This document shows, piece by piece, positions 7,795-16,525 of a stretch of DNA of 50,653 bases (the first letter of the stretch is position 1; each line of letters opens with the position of its first letter). Both the position numbers and the translations under genes were made by a program. This DNA comes from Candidatus Binatus soli. GTDB lineage: Bacteria > Desulfobacterota > Binatia > Binatales > Binataceae. The notes beneath the pieces were generated by a model that worked only from the letters and a program-made list of their open reading frames with translations, did not search any database and was not told the origin of the DNA. The stretch covers positions 16,889 through 67,541 of the forward strand of contig DLMJ01000010.1 of NCBI GenBank assembly GCA_002479255.1, in the 5' to 3' direction.

Positions 7795-9048
7795 TCAGGC
7801 GCGAACTTGTCCGGTCCCGCCAACGACGTACTTGTACGTGGTCAACTCGTTGAGTCCCATCGGCCCGCGCGCGTGCAGCCGATTGGTCGAGATTCCGGTC
7901 TCTGCGCCGAATCCGAATTCGAAACCGTCGGTGAAACGTGTTGACGCATTGACGTAAACCGTAGCCGAATCGACCTCGCGTTCAAAGCGCGCCGCCGCCT
8001 CCGCGTCGCCCGTGACGATCGCGTCCGCAAGATGAGACCCGTGACGCGCGATAAACGCGATCGCCTCGTCAATCGAATCCACCACTTTCACCGCCAGTAT
8101 CAGGTCCAGATATTCCGTGTCCCAATCTTCGTCCGTCGCCGCGCCCACTGCGGGGACGATTTTTCGCGTGCGCTCATCGCCGCGGATCTCGACGCCGGCC
8201 GCCGTCATGCGCACGGCGAGCGCGGGGAGAAATTTCTCGGCGACCGCGCGATGCACCAGCAGCGTCTCCATCGCATTGCAGACCGACGGCCGCGAGCATT
8301 TCGCGTTCAAGCAGATTTCCTCGGCCATCTTCAGATCGGCCGCCCGGTCAACGTAGGTGTGACAGATACCGTCAAAATGCGGCAGCAGCGCAACCGCCGA
8401 GCCTTCCAGCGCCGCCTTCAACGACTTGCCGCCGCGCGGAATTATCAGGTCGATCAGGTCGCGGCTGCGCTTCATTGTCTGGATTACTTCGCGATCCGGA
8501 TCGCGGATAAAGGTCGCCGCGTCGGGATTCAGCCTGGCGTCCCTCAACGCTTGCGAGATCAGTCCCGAAAGAAATCCGTTGGTGCCGAGCGCCTCGCTGC
8601 CGCCCCGTAATACCACCGCGTTGCCGGCTTTCAGCGTCAGCGCGGCCGCATCCACCGTGACGTTGGGCCGAGATTCGTAAATCATCGCGATCACGCCGAT
8701 CGGCACACGCCGCTTTTCGATCTTCAGTCCGTTGGGCCGCGTCCACTTCTCGATCGCAGTCCCGACCGGATCGTCGAGCGCCTCGACTTGAAGCACGCCC
8801 GCGGCCATCGCTTCGATTCGCTTGTCATCGAGCGTCAGCCGCTCGACGAACGCTCCGCCGCGTCCACTCTTGCGCGCGCGCTCGAGGTCGATTGCGTTGG
8901 CGCGGATAATTTCCGCGCGTGAATCGCGAATCGAACTCGCCAACCGGCGTAGAAAATCGTTTTTCTCCGCCGTCGTCGCGAGCGCCATCCTTGGCGCCGC
9001 CGCCCGCGCCCGCCCCAACGCGGCGATTGTATCCGCTTCGACCGTCAT
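7795..9048 (-). CDS. proA: Gamma-glutamyl phosphate reductase
   Basis: A 417-residue ProA, which reduces glutamyl-5-phosphate with NADPH in proline synthesis. Characteristic segments are P-I-G-V-I-A-M-I-Y-E-S-R-P-N-V-T, the D-L-I-I-P-R-G-G region and the Cys nucleophile segment L-N-A-K-C-S-R-P-S-V-C-N-A. The C-terminus is G-P-M-G-L-N-E-L-T-T-Y-K-Y. I use ATG 9048 because it gives the family length; the longer frame back to TTG 9114 adds an unconserved leader. nadD begins 19 bases downstream. Confidence 0.95.
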   Translation of the reverse strand: MTVEADTIAALGRARAAAPRMALATTAEKNDFLRRLASSIRDSRAEIIRANAIDLERARKSGRGGAFVERLTLDDKRIEAMAAGVLQVEALDDPVGTAIEKWTRPNGLKIEKRRVPIGVIAMIYESRPNVTVDAAALTLKAGNAVVLRGGSEALGTNGFLSGLISQALRDARLNPDAATFIRDPDREVIQTMKRSRDLIDLIIPRGGKSLKAALEGSAVALLPHFDGICHTYVDRAADLKMAEEICLNAKCSRPSVCNAMETLLVHRAVAEKFLPALAVRMTAAGVEIRGDERTRKIVPAVGAATDEDWDTEYLDLILAVKVVDSIDEAIAFIARHGSHLADAIVTGDAEAAARFEREVDSATVYVNASTRFTDGFEFGFGAETGISTNRLHARGPMGLNELTTYKYVVGGTGQVRA

Positions 9049-9170
9049 CCGATTTCGCTGCTCGTCCGCCCTCAAGTCTGTCACTAATTGAGGATATATT
9101 CCGAAGCCGCTCAAATAAACTGCGAGTCTTCTGCCCCTCTACTTCTAACAGGGCGATAGCCCGCACGTTT

Positions 9171-9222
9171 CTTAACATTGGGTTCAGGGGTCACCCCTGC
9201 TGAAACCCATGGTGGGTTTCAC
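9171..9222. repeat. Dispersed hairpin repeat, copy 2, with second stem-loop
   Basis: The proA-proB gap (about 200 bp) repeats cttaacattgggt (9171-9183) and the CAGGGG-TCA-CCCCTG palindrome (9185-9199) seen at 122-150. It then adds a perfect stem GAAACCCA/TGGGTTTC at 9202-9220. It interrupts an otherwise overlapping operon, so it may modulate proA expression or mRNA stability. No T-run follows on either strand, so it is not an obvious intrinsic terminator. Confidence 0.6.
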
Positions 9223-9246
9223 CTTCAATTAAGTGACTCCCCTGCC

Positions 9247-10392
9247 CTACGCGATTTCCTTAATCAGCACGAAGTTGTCGCGATGGATAATCTCGTCGGC
9301 CACTTTGTAGCCGAGCAGAGCCGGGATTTCAGTCGAACGCCGCCCGGCCACTTTCAACACGTCGGACGCCGGATAGTTCACCAAGCCGCGCCCGAACTCG
9401 ACTCCGTCGGGATCGAGCAGGCTCACGCAATCGCCGCCGCCGAAGTCTCCCCGCACCTCCCGCACGCCCGAGGGCAGCAGCGAACGTCCCCGGTTGCAGA
9501 GCGCGTCGGCCGCTCCCTTATCGACCGCGATTGAGCCCGCCGGCCGCAGCGCGAACGCTATCCAATGCTTTCGGCTCTTGAGCCGCACTCCGGCCGGCAC
9601 GATCAGCGTGCCCGCCTCGCGCGCCGGATCCAGCGCGGCGGTGACGATGCCGGCTTCGCGCCCGCGCGCGATTATCACGGCGATTCCGGCCTGCGCCGCC
9701 TGCCGCGCCGCCTTCAACTTGGTCGCCATCCCGCCGACCCCCAGCGGACCCGCGTTCTCGACCACCAACCCGCGCATCTCGGCCTCCGGATCGTTGATCA
9801 CGGGAATCAACCGCGCGTCGCTGCGCTCGCGAGGGTCGGCGGTCAGGACGCCGTCCACGTCGCTCAAGATGACCAAAAGTTGCGCCTGCACCAGGCTCGC
9901 GACCAGCGACGACAGCACGTCATTGTCGCCGAGGCGAATTTCCTCGACTGCGACGGTGTCGTTCTCGTTGACGATTGGAATCACGCCCGCGCCGAGCAAT
10001 TCCGAAATAGTCTGGCTTGCGTTGAGACGCCTGCGGCGCTCGGCCAGGTCCTGATGGGTGAGCAAAATCTGCGCGACGGTCCGATCGTGGACGGCGAATG
10101 CGCGCGCCCACGCCGACATCAGCTCGATCTGCCCGGTGGCGGCGGCGGCTTGCCGCGCTGCGATCGTTGCGCCGTGAAGTTTCGAGAGTCGCGCGCGTCC
10201 CGCGGCCACCGCGCCCGACGTGACGATCACGATTTCATAGCCGGCCCGCACCGCCGACTCGATCTGCGCCGCGAGCTGCTCGATCACATCGACGCGCAGT
10301 CCATCGACTTCGGACAATACGGCGCTGCCGACCTTGATCACGATCCGCCGCGCGCGCGCGACCGTCGATTCCTTGTAGTTCAGCTGGGACAT
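9247..10392 (-). CDS. proB: Glutamate 5-kinase with PUA domain
   Basis: A 381-residue ProB that phosphorylates glutamate to glutamyl-5-phosphate, the feedback-controlled first step of proline synthesis. The amino-acid kinase domain (about 1-260) shows V-I-K-V-G-S-A-V-L, I-V-T-S-G-A-V-A-A-G, V-N-E-N-D-T-V and L-S-D-V-D-G-V-L-T. A PUA domain follows (about 285-370). Its ATG lies inside the end of obgE (13-bp overlap), implying translational coupling. Confidence 0.95.
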   Translation of the reverse strand: MSQLNYKESTVARARRIVIKVGSAVLSEVDGLRVDVIEQLAAQIESAVRAGYEIVIVTSGAVAAGRARLSKLHGATIAARQAAAATGQIELMSAWARAFAVHDRTVAQILLTHQDLAERRRRLNASQTISELLGAGVIPIVNENDTVAVEEIRLGDNDVLSSLVASLVQAQLLVILSDVDGVLTADPRERSDARLIPVINDPEAEMRGLVVENAGPLGVGGMATKLKAARQAAQAGIAVIIARGREAGIVTAALDPAREAGTLIVPAGVRLKSRKHWIAFALRPAGSIAVDKGAADALCNRGRSLLPSGVREVRGDFGGGDCVSLLDPDGVEFGRGLVNYPASDVLKVAGRRSTEIPALLGYKVADEIIHRDNFVLIKEIA

Positions 10393-11393
10393 GCGGCCGG
10401 TTGATCCATCCGATGAAGCATCCGCGCGATCGCCGCGACCAGCGGCGCCAAATTTTCGCTCTTGTCCGCCGAAATCGGGAATACTTCGAGACCGGTGAGC
10501 TTGCGGAGCTTGCGCGCGGTCTTATTCACTTCGTCGGCGGCGATCAGGTCGATCTTGTTGAGCGCAACCAACGCCGGGCGATCGGCCAGCGCGGGATCGA
10601 ACGCCGCGATCTCGGCGTGCACGGTCGCGAACGCGGCGTCGGGATTGTCCGCGCCGTCGAGCACGTAAACGACGAGCCGCGTGCGCGCCAGATGGCGCAA
10701 GAAACGGATCCCGAGTCCAAGCCCGCGATGCGCGCCTTCGATAAGGCCGGGGATATCGGCCAGCGTGAAACTTTCCTCGCCCGAGATGGACACGCGGCCG
10801 ATATTGGGCGCCAGCGTGGTGAACGGGTAGGACGCGATCTTCGGGCGCGCCGCGCTGAGCGCGGTCAGCAGCGTCGATTTGCCCGCGTTCGGAAGTCCTA
10901 CCAGCCCGGCCTCCGCGACCAGCCGCAGCTCCATCCGGATCCATCGCTGCTCGCCCGCGGTTCCCGGCGTCGCGATTCGTGGCGAGCGTCGCGTCGAGGA
11001 CGCGAAGTGCATGTTGCCGCGGCCGCCCTCGCCGCCCTGCGCGATGATTGCCGTGTCACCCGGCATCACCAGGTCCGCGAGCGTCTTGCCGCTTTCCTCG
11101 TCGAAGACAATCGTGCCGGGCGGCACTCGCACGATGATGTCGTCGGCGCCGTGGCCATATTGTTCCTTGCCGCGGCCGGGTTCGCCGTCTTTCGCGATCA
11201 AACGCGGCTGATATTTGAAATCGAGCAGCGTCGAGAGGCCTTCATCGACCTGGAAGATTACGCTGCCGCCGCGCCCGCCGTTGCCGCCCGCAGGTCCGCC
11301 GAACGGTCGGAATTTTTCGCGCAGAAACGCGATTGCGCCGTCGCCGCCCTTGCCGGCGTGCACGAATACCCTGGCTTCGTCGATGAATCGCAT
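10380..11393 (-). CDS. obgE: GTPase ObgE/CgtA
   Basis: A 337-residue Obg GTPase that acts in 50S ribosome maturation and stringent-response signalling. The glycine-rich OBG fold covers residues 1-158 (F-G-G-P-A-G-G-N-G-G-R-G-G). The G domain follows, with P-loop G-L-P-N-A-G-K-S at 166-173, switch II D-I-P-G-L-I-E-G-A, and N-K-I-D. There is no long C-terminal OCT domain. It is the first gene of this operon; the rplU-rpmA pair often found upstream is replaced by divergent tadA. Confidence 0.95.
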   Translation of the reverse strand: MRFIDEARVFVHAGKGGDGAIAFLREKFRPFGGPAGGNGGRGGSVIFQVDEGLSTLLDFKYQPRLIAKDGEPGRGKEQYGHGADDIIVRVPPGTIVFDEESGKTLADLVMPGDTAIIAQGGEGGRGNMHFASSTRRSPRIATPGTAGEQRWIRMELRLVAEAGLVGLPNAGKSTLLTALSAARPKIASYPFTTLAPNIGRVSISGEESFTLADIPGLIEGAHRGLGLGIRFLRHLARTRLVVYVLDGADNPDAAFATVHAEIAAFDPALADRPALVALNKIDLIAADEVNKTARKLRKLTGLEVFPISADKSENLAPLVAAIARMLHRMDQPAACPS

Positions 11394-11512
11394 GGCGGCG
11401 TGGCCATTATAGTATCAGCGATCGCGCCGCCCGATCACCCTCGACCTTGGTGCGGGGCTTCGCCAATGTCAATCTACTAATTGAACGCCGCCGGAGCCGC
11501 TCCAGGAGTCAC

Positions 11513-11977
11513 ATGGCGACCGCTGAATACCTGCAGTTTATGGCCGATGCTATTGCCGAAGCCCGTCGCGGCGGGGCAGAGGGTGAGGTCCCGGTCGGCG
11601 CGATCGCGGTCGCTGATGGGCAAATCGTCGGGGCAGGGCATAACCAGCCAATAGGGCTCGGCGATCCGACGGCGCACGCGGAAATCCTGGCAATTCGCGC
11701 AGCCGCATCGACGCTCAAAACGTACCGGCTGACGGCGGTGTCGGTGTACGTCACTCTCGAGCCATGCGTGATGTGCGTAGGTGCGATGGTAAACGCGCGA
11801 ATCGCACGGGTTATATACGGCGCGCGCGACGACAAGGCAGGTGCGCTCGGCTCAGTATACGATATCGGCCGCGACGGCCGCCTGAACCATCGATTCGAGG
11901 TAGTGGCCGGCGTGATAGAACCGGAGTGCGCCGAGATAATGCGCGAGTTCTTTCGCGCGCGCCGAGCAGAGAACTGA
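11513..11977 (+). CDS. tadA: tRNA-specific adenosine deaminase
   Basis: A 154-residue TadA that converts the wobble adenosine of tRNA-Arg(ACG) to inosine. The zinc deaminase motif H-A-E is at 55-57 (Glu57 is the proton shuttle) and P-C-V-M-C gives Cys85 and Cys88. The ATG at 11513 follows AGGAG at 11504-11508; the in-frame extension to 11447 is not conserved. It is divergent from obgE and lies 543 bp upstream of a tRNA-Ser gene. Confidence 0.94.
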   Translation: MATAEYLQFMADAIAEARRGGAEGEVPVGAIAVADGQIVGAGHNQPIGLGDPTAHAEILAIRAAASTLKTYRLTAVSVYVTLEPCVMCVGAMVNARIARVIYGARDDKAGALGSVYDIGRDGRLNHRFEVVAGVIEPECAEIMREFFRARRAEN

Positions 11978-12150
11978 GGCGAGATGGGAAATTTCAGATT
12001 CTACCGGCGCGTTTCGATCTTCCCGGGTCCATTTTGTTTTCCGATCAGTTGACGTTTTTTTTCGGGGTGGGTGACGCGGCGAGAAATATATGAAAGAACT
12101 CATTGGTGCTCGAATGCAAATGACATCTTCAGAAAAGTGGTGCGGCCGCG

Positions 12151-12354
12151 ATGCCAAGTGATAAGGCCAAGCAGAACAAGGCGCTGACGGCGACCTGCGT
12201 CGCCTGCAACAAGCCCGTATCCACGGAAAGCGCAGTCGCGCTCACGGGCGTCGAGGACGGGCGCCACAAGCAGTACGTGGTGTGCAACGCGTGCGCGAAC
12301 GGAGGATGGCGTCCGCCGGGCTTCATGGGATTGTATGCGTTCCGCCGCGAGTAA
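12151..12354 (+). CDS. Small double-CxxC zinc-ribbon-like protein
   Basis: A 67-residue protein with two C-x2-C pairs: T-C-V-A-C-N-K near residue 16 and V-C-N-A-C-A-N near residue 44. This is the layout of a zinc ribbon or treble-clef mini-domain. The N-terminus is basic (M-P-S-D-K-A-K-Q-N-K). I do not recognise a named family. It lies between tadA and tRNA-Ser. The Cys pattern and a clean ATG support a real gene; function is unknown, and nucleic-acid binding would be a guess. Confidence 0.55.
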   Translation: MPSDKAKQNKALTATCVACNKPVSTESAVALTGVEDGRHKQYVVCNACANGGWRPPGFMGLYAFRRE

Positions 12355-12519
12355 CTCGCGACCCGGAAATTCCGGCGGGATCAAATTCCGCTGCGATCGC
12401 AAAATCGTCCGATCGAGAATGTTCCAAGCGCGGCATTTCGTTGACGAGCGGCGCGAGAACGAATCCGAGCCAGGGTCAGCTTGACTGCGCGGGAGCAAAC
12501 ATCGATGCTCGTCTACCGC

Positions 12520-12610
12520 GGAGAGGTTCGGGAGTCTGGTTTAACCGGCGTGACTCGAAATCACGTGAGCCCTTGCGGCTCCGGGGGTTCGAATCCCCCC
12601 CTCTCCGCCA
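12520..12610 (+). tRNA. tRNA-Ser (anticodon CGA)
   Basis: A complete class II tRNA of 91 nt. The acceptor stem GGAGAGG (12520-12526) pairs with CCTCTCC (12600-12606), followed by discriminator G and an encoded CCA (12608-12610). The anticodon stem-loop CGTGA-CTCGAAA-TCACG gives CGA, reading UCG serine codons. A long variable arm (gagcccttgcggctc region) identifies it as serine. The T-arm is GGGGG-TTCGAAT-CCCCC. Its last seven bases form the start of the 80-bp direct repeat that bounds the downstream element. Confidence 0.95.
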
Positions 12611-12683
12611 CACAGTATGTATTGTTTCACTACAGAGCGGAGATAGCGGCAAATTCGCGCGTGGGCGGGCTGATTCGCACCGC
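12604..12683 (+). repeat. 80-bp direct repeat, tRNA-proximal copy (att-like)
   Basis: These 80 bases, starting with tccgcca (the last seven bases of tRNA-Ser), recur without mismatch at 16754-16833, exactly 4,150 bp away. This is the geometry of attL/attR left by integration into the 3' end of a tRNA gene. The repeat is longer than the usual tRNA-derived core, and only 7 bp of it are tRNA. Confidence 0.9.
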
Positions 12684-12855
12684 TTGTGGCAGCGGAGAGA
12701 GCGACCAATCTTGCAAATCGCCAATTCGCCCCGATTCCTCTCTGTTCAGAAGAGATTCGGTGCCACGAGCGGGTTGTGTCCGATCGCGCCCTGGCGCTTC
12801 TCGGTTCGCTAGATCGAAGGTCCTTAGTGGGCAAGAAGCGAAGAGGCCCGGCCCT

Positions 12856-13023
12856 CTAATCCGCAAGGAGCCGCTGCTGCGCGTCCCATTCGATCGGAAC
12901 ACCGGCCTGAGTCTTCAGACGCTCGGCGGAGAGGCATACGCCTTGCCGCCCTGCACAGATGGATTCCACGATTGCTGGAGCGAGCAGCGCGAGCGGCACC
13001 AGATGGCGCACATAGCTGTCGCT
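12856..13023 (-). pseudogene. C-terminal relic of a serine site-specific recombinase
   Basis: The minus-strand frame reads S-D-S-Y-V-R-H-L...L-A-L-L-A-P-A-I-V-E-S-I, then A-G-R-Q, and ends G-V-P-I-E-W-D-A-Q-Q-R-L-L. This matches the C-terminal end of large resolvase/invertase-type recombinases (S-Y-V-x-R-x-L-x-L-x-x-L-A-P-x-I-V-E-A-I-L-x-G-R-Q...P-x-x-W-x-x-Q). The catalytic N-terminal domain is absent, so this is a remnant, possibly of the element's original integration gene. Identified by eye only. Confidence 0.6.
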
Positions 13024-13336
13024 TGCACCCCGGCCGAGGATCCAAAACCGGACAGTTTTTCGGCCGCCCTCAGAGAGTGAAGCGCGGCCAGAAAAACTGG
13101 GATGAAGATGAAACCAAAGCCTCAAACAACATGTTCCAGGAGGGGCGAAATAACCGGCGGACTCTACTTATGATTGGTTGGAAATTGGGGTGCAGGCCAT
13201 AGCCTCGAAAGTTCTCCGCCTGATTGGTCGAGAACCCGATATCGGAGAGTCAAAACGGAAATCCCGGCTTGATTCCAAACGGCAAGGGGGCGAGTATGCT
13301 CGGAGTGCGTCACGAGCCGAAGGAGGCACACCCAGC

Positions 13337-15406
13337 ATGCGGGCACCGACTTTATTTCTGTTACTATCGCTCAGCAGCGCCTCTCTATTCGCAGGTTGTG
13401 TGACACATGTGATACCTGGAGGCGCATCTGCTGCCAATAGTACAGTTGCCGACACTCACGCGGGCGGACCGGCATGCGATGACCAGTTTACGCCCATGCC
13501 GCTACTCTGTTCGGGCAATAGTACGTCCGCCCTTCCCGTTCCATCGTCACGGTTAGAGCCCTTCCCTGCGAAGCTGACTGGCGAACACTTGCAGTCGGTG
13601 CTCGCCCAGAGCGATGTACCAAACAGTCGGCAAGACCGACCCGCTATCATTTTCATTCCCGGCATACTAGGTTCCAAACTCACCAAAGGAGGTAAGACAA
13701 TATGGGGACAGGAAAGAGTCAGCGCGGAGGATCTGGTCTTTGATCCAGCCGAATGTCCAGCAAACGTCCGTGCCGAACTTCTCCTCGACTACCAGGCGAT
13801 TGAAGCCGTACACATATATGGCCAAGCGATAACAACAATGTGCTCAACCACCAGCGGTCGTCAGGATCTATACGCGTTTCCTTACGACTGGCGGCGAGAT
13901 ATCCGCGACGCTGCGATCGACCTAGACAAACACTTGCGGAGTCAAGAGGATTTGCGAGACCGGGACCTCGTAATCGTGGCCCATAGTCAGGGTGGGTTGG
14001 TCGCGTGGTACTGGCTACAGCACTACTACACGCCCCAGGTACATCTAAAACACCTGCTGCTGCTCGGCTCTCCGCTCGATGGTTCCTGCGAGATGGTACG
14101 AATAATGGCTCACGGCTATGAAGACATTCCCGCAAACTCTGAAGGTCTGCCCGCAGCACCGTTGGACTTGGTGTACAAATATTATTTTTCAGAGTTGAGG
14201 GCGAGTGCCTATACCTTTCCATCCATTTTTGAACTGTTGCCTCCAGAGACTGACCAGGACCGCGCGTGTGTGATGGATCAGACCTTCCCCCCACGAGCAA
14301 GAAATCTCTTGAGTGAGCAAGAGTGGGAGTTGCCGCAAGTGGAGAAAACTTTGTTGAACGAGGGCGCCTTATTTAGCAAGAGTACCTGGAGTTACGACTT
14401 CCCTAATAGTAGCAGCGACAAAGCGGCGCGAGACCTTTTTTACCAGCGGCGATCGAAGGCGATAGCATTAGCCCAAGCCTTCCGCCGCGAGTTGGATATC
14501 GATCGGCAACACGAACAAAACGTCCCGCTTACCATATTCGTGAGCGAGAATTTCAAAACCGTGGATAGAGTCATCATCGACGGATCGCTGGGATCCTTCC
14601 ATCTAACGGTCGACCCGCTTTCCAACAGCGGAGATGGGCGCGTACCTCGAAGAAGAGCCATACCCGATTCTTTAGATGAAGCTGGGAGATGGTTCGAGGT
14701 GCAATACACCCACAGTGACCATGGTTCTCTCCCGGACGATCTGACCTTCTTAGAGTATTTGAATCACCAGATGCAGTACGAATTGCAGGCGTGGTCTGCC
14801 GGCGAGGCGGCGAAGAAGGCTTCGGCCAGCGATCAAGCGGTCAAGACGTTGGCAAATATTTCCAAGTCCCCGGTAGACGTGCACGCGGTGGCATCTTTGG
14901 TACCGCAATCTGAGCGAGAGGCTCTTACGCATGACCTCAAGGAACTTAACTGTAAGGTAGCGCGGCAGTCAGGTCTGACATGGCCCGAAATTCGGAAAGC
15001 GCAGAAGTCCGAGCCAGCGATTGATACTGCGGCTGCAAGCGACACGGCCCGCGATTGTGGCCAGCTGGACCAGTTAGATTACATCTTTAACTTGAACGAC
15101 GCGGCATTTTCACGCCTAGAGGACGCGAGTGCACGGGGGACGGGGGATGGCGGGTCTGTAGCCTCCGCGCAGAAGTCTGCCGCTCTACTGGCGGAACCCT
15201 TACTGGAAAAGGCGCGGACCGCTTATGAAGAAGATCCGACCAAATATGATCGCTATGACTCACCCGCCCAACCGAAGCAATTCGCACAAGGGCTTTACCG
15301 TAACTTGGGCACGGCGTACTGCTGGACAGGCGACAAAAGCAAAGCTGCGACTTACTACAAACAGGCGCGAATGGCGGGCCATCTCGGCGAACTGTCGTGC
15401 CCCTAG
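13337..15406 (+). CDS. LCAT/PDAT-like acyltransferase-lipase lipoprotein
   Basis: A 689-residue predicted lipoprotein. The signal M-R-A-P-T-L-F-L-L-L ends in lipobox L-F-A-G-C (Cys21). The alpha/beta-hydrolase resembles lecithin:cholesterol acyltransferases: F-I-P-G-I-L-G-S-K-L (107-115), Y-P-Y-D-W-R-like F-P-Y-D-W-R-R (181-187), nucleophile elbow A-H-S-Q-G-G with Ser217, acid Asp433 in S-G-D-G-R-V-P, and His459 or His462 in Y-T-H-S-D-H-G. A helical tail (about 490-689) ends in a TPR-like G-T-A-Y-C-W-T-G-D-K-S-K-A-A. The ATG at 13337 is ten bases after AGGAGG; the longer frame is not needed. Likely envelope-located, acting on lipid acyl groups; substrate unknown. It is the main cargo of the tRNA-Ser element. 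Confidence 0.82.
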   Translation: MRAPTLFLLLSLSSASLFAGCVTHVIPGGASAANSTVADTHAGGPACDDQFTPMPLLCSGNSTSALPVPSSRLEPFPAKLTGEHLQSVLAQSDVPNSRQDRPAIIFIPGILGSKLTKGGKTIWGQERVSAEDLVFDPAECPANVRAELLLDYQAIEAVHIYGQAITTMCSTTSGRQDLYAFPYDWRRDIRDAAIDLDKHLRSQEDLRDRDLVIVAHSQGGLVAWYWLQHYYTPQVHLKHLLLLGSPLDGSCEMVRIMAHGYEDIPANSEGLPAAPLDLVYKYYFSELRASAYTFPSIFELLPPETDQDRACVMDQTFPPRARNLLSEQEWELPQVEKTLLNEGALFSKSTWSYDFPNSSSDKAARDLFYQRRSKAIALAQAFRRELDIDRQHEQNVPLTIFVSENFKTVDRVIIDGSLGSFHLTVDPLSNSGDGRVPRRRAIPDSLDEAGRWFEVQYTHSDHGSLPDDLTFLEYLNHQMQYELQAWSAGEAAKKASASDQAVKTLANISKSPVDVHAVASLVPQSEREALTHDLKELNCKVARQSGLTWPEIRKAQKSEPAIDTAAASDTARDCGQLDQLDYIFNLNDAAFSRLEDASARGTGDGGSVASAQKSAALLAEPLLEKARTAYEEDPTKYDRYDSPAQPKQFAQGLYRNLGTAYCWTGDKSKAATYYKQARMAGHLGELSCP

Positions 15407-15980
15407 CAAATGGCACTTGGAGTCGCAGCTTGCCAGGAGAAGGATCAATTCTGCTGGCCGACGGTTTTCCACGGCCCCTTTTGGTGACGACGATCACCCC
15501 GCTTCTGCGAATCCTGTCTGCTCGTGATGCGTCGAGATTATCTTGGCGTGAATCGCCCGCTCTTTACCGCGCCGATTCCCGTTAAAATAGGACGCGGCTG
15601 GTCGTGGCGAAGGTGGAGTCCCACTTTGGGGAGTTGTTCCCTCGCGTCGGCTTCATCGTGACCGCCCTCGCGGCTTATGACAGCGGTGGTGCGATTCTAC
15701 GATAAGCGCGGCAGACCTGAACGATGGATACAGGAAGTGTGTGAAGAATCCGTTCCCAAAAGCAGCGGAGTCGGCCTGCGAAGCGGTCGCGCGGCTCAAA
15801 CCCAGCTTCCCTGCGGATGCCCGCGTCGGCCGCGATCGTCAGCAGGGCAACGACTTGACTCTGAGTTCAATTAGGGGCTACGAATAGCCTGTTTTGAAAG
15901 AGAAAAAGGAATTCCCCATCAATGTCGCTTAGCGAAAATTGAACCAACCGCGGCAAAAGGCCGAGCAGGAGCAAAGAAAG
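15407..15980. other. Intergenic stretch inside the tRNA-Ser element
   Basis: About 570 bp without a supportable gene. Short frames occur (for example 15677-15874 on the plus strand), but they lack ribosome-binding sites and family resemblance. No hairpin plus T-run was seen after the LCAT-like gene. Confidence 0.5.
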
Positions 15981-16457
15981 ATGGAACGGAGAGTGGTACT
16001 TCTAGGGTGCGTAATCGCACTGGCGATTGTTGGCTGCTCGACAAATTCCCCGGCGCCAATCCAGACGGTGGCAGACCTGATTCCGACCAAGAATAATTTA
16101 ACCGCGCGATGCCATGCACCCACTCCTGATCAAGCCGCGTGCCTGACCTTGAAAGTCTTCGATGCGCCGACCAAGAGTGATTTGGCCGCGCGATGCAACG
16201 CATCTACTCGTAATCCTCTCGCGTGCGCGACCGAGGATGCCGTCGAGGCTGCGTGTGGCGACGTTGCGAGCGGTAACCCGGTGGACGCAACAATCGTACC
16301 ACTCGTCGCGGGGGCAATGTACGGGCCGGCAGGCAGCGAGGGCGGTAAAATCGGTACGGCCCTCCTCAATGACGGTGTCAAGATCTGGTGCACGAACAAC
16401 GGCTACTCCATACCGGCAAGCGCCGTGCCGACGGCAACCGCCTCTCCGGCCGCATAA
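15981..16457 (+). CDS. Small lipoprotein with tandem Cys-containing repeat
   Basis: A 158-residue predicted lipoprotein. The signal M-E-R-R-V-V-L-L-G-C ends at L-A-I-V-G-C with Cys19 as the lipidated residue. Residues 35-62 and 63-90 are two copies of a 28-residue unit, P-T-K-x-x-L-x-A-R-C-x-A-x-T...A-C. The remainder is Gly/Ala-rich with two further Cys. I do not recognise a family. The start is ATG 15981 after AGGAG at 15967-15971 (spacing 9). It lies downstream of the LCAT-like lipoprotein on the same element, so a shared envelope role is possible. Confidence 0.6.
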   Translation: MERRVVLLGCVIALAIVGCSTNSPAPIQTVADLIPTKNNLTARCHAPTPDQAACLTLKVFDAPTKSDLAARCNASTRNPLACATEDAVEAACGDVASGNPVDATIVPLVAGAMYGPAGSEGGKIGTALLNDGVKIWCTNNGYSIPASAVPTATASPAA

Positions 16458-16525
16458 GTTCTAAGGAGGGCCGGAACCGGGTAAAGATGAGACTACTCGT
16501 CCCCTGTGTGTGGCGAATTACTGAT

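Noticed and set aside
11978..12150. 4.5S/SRP RNA gene near tadA and tRNA-Ser
   Set aside because: I looked for the conserved GGAAGG...AGCAGCC core typical of this RNA and did not find it.
12481..13080. Plus-strand ORF of 199 residues across the tRNA-Ser region
   Set aside because: It reads straight through the tRNA gene and the att-like repeat and has no family resemblance.
15677..15874. 65-residue plus-strand ORF in the tRNA-Ser element
   Set aside because: No ribosome-binding site, no motif, and Arg/Ser/Gly-rich composition like a random frame.
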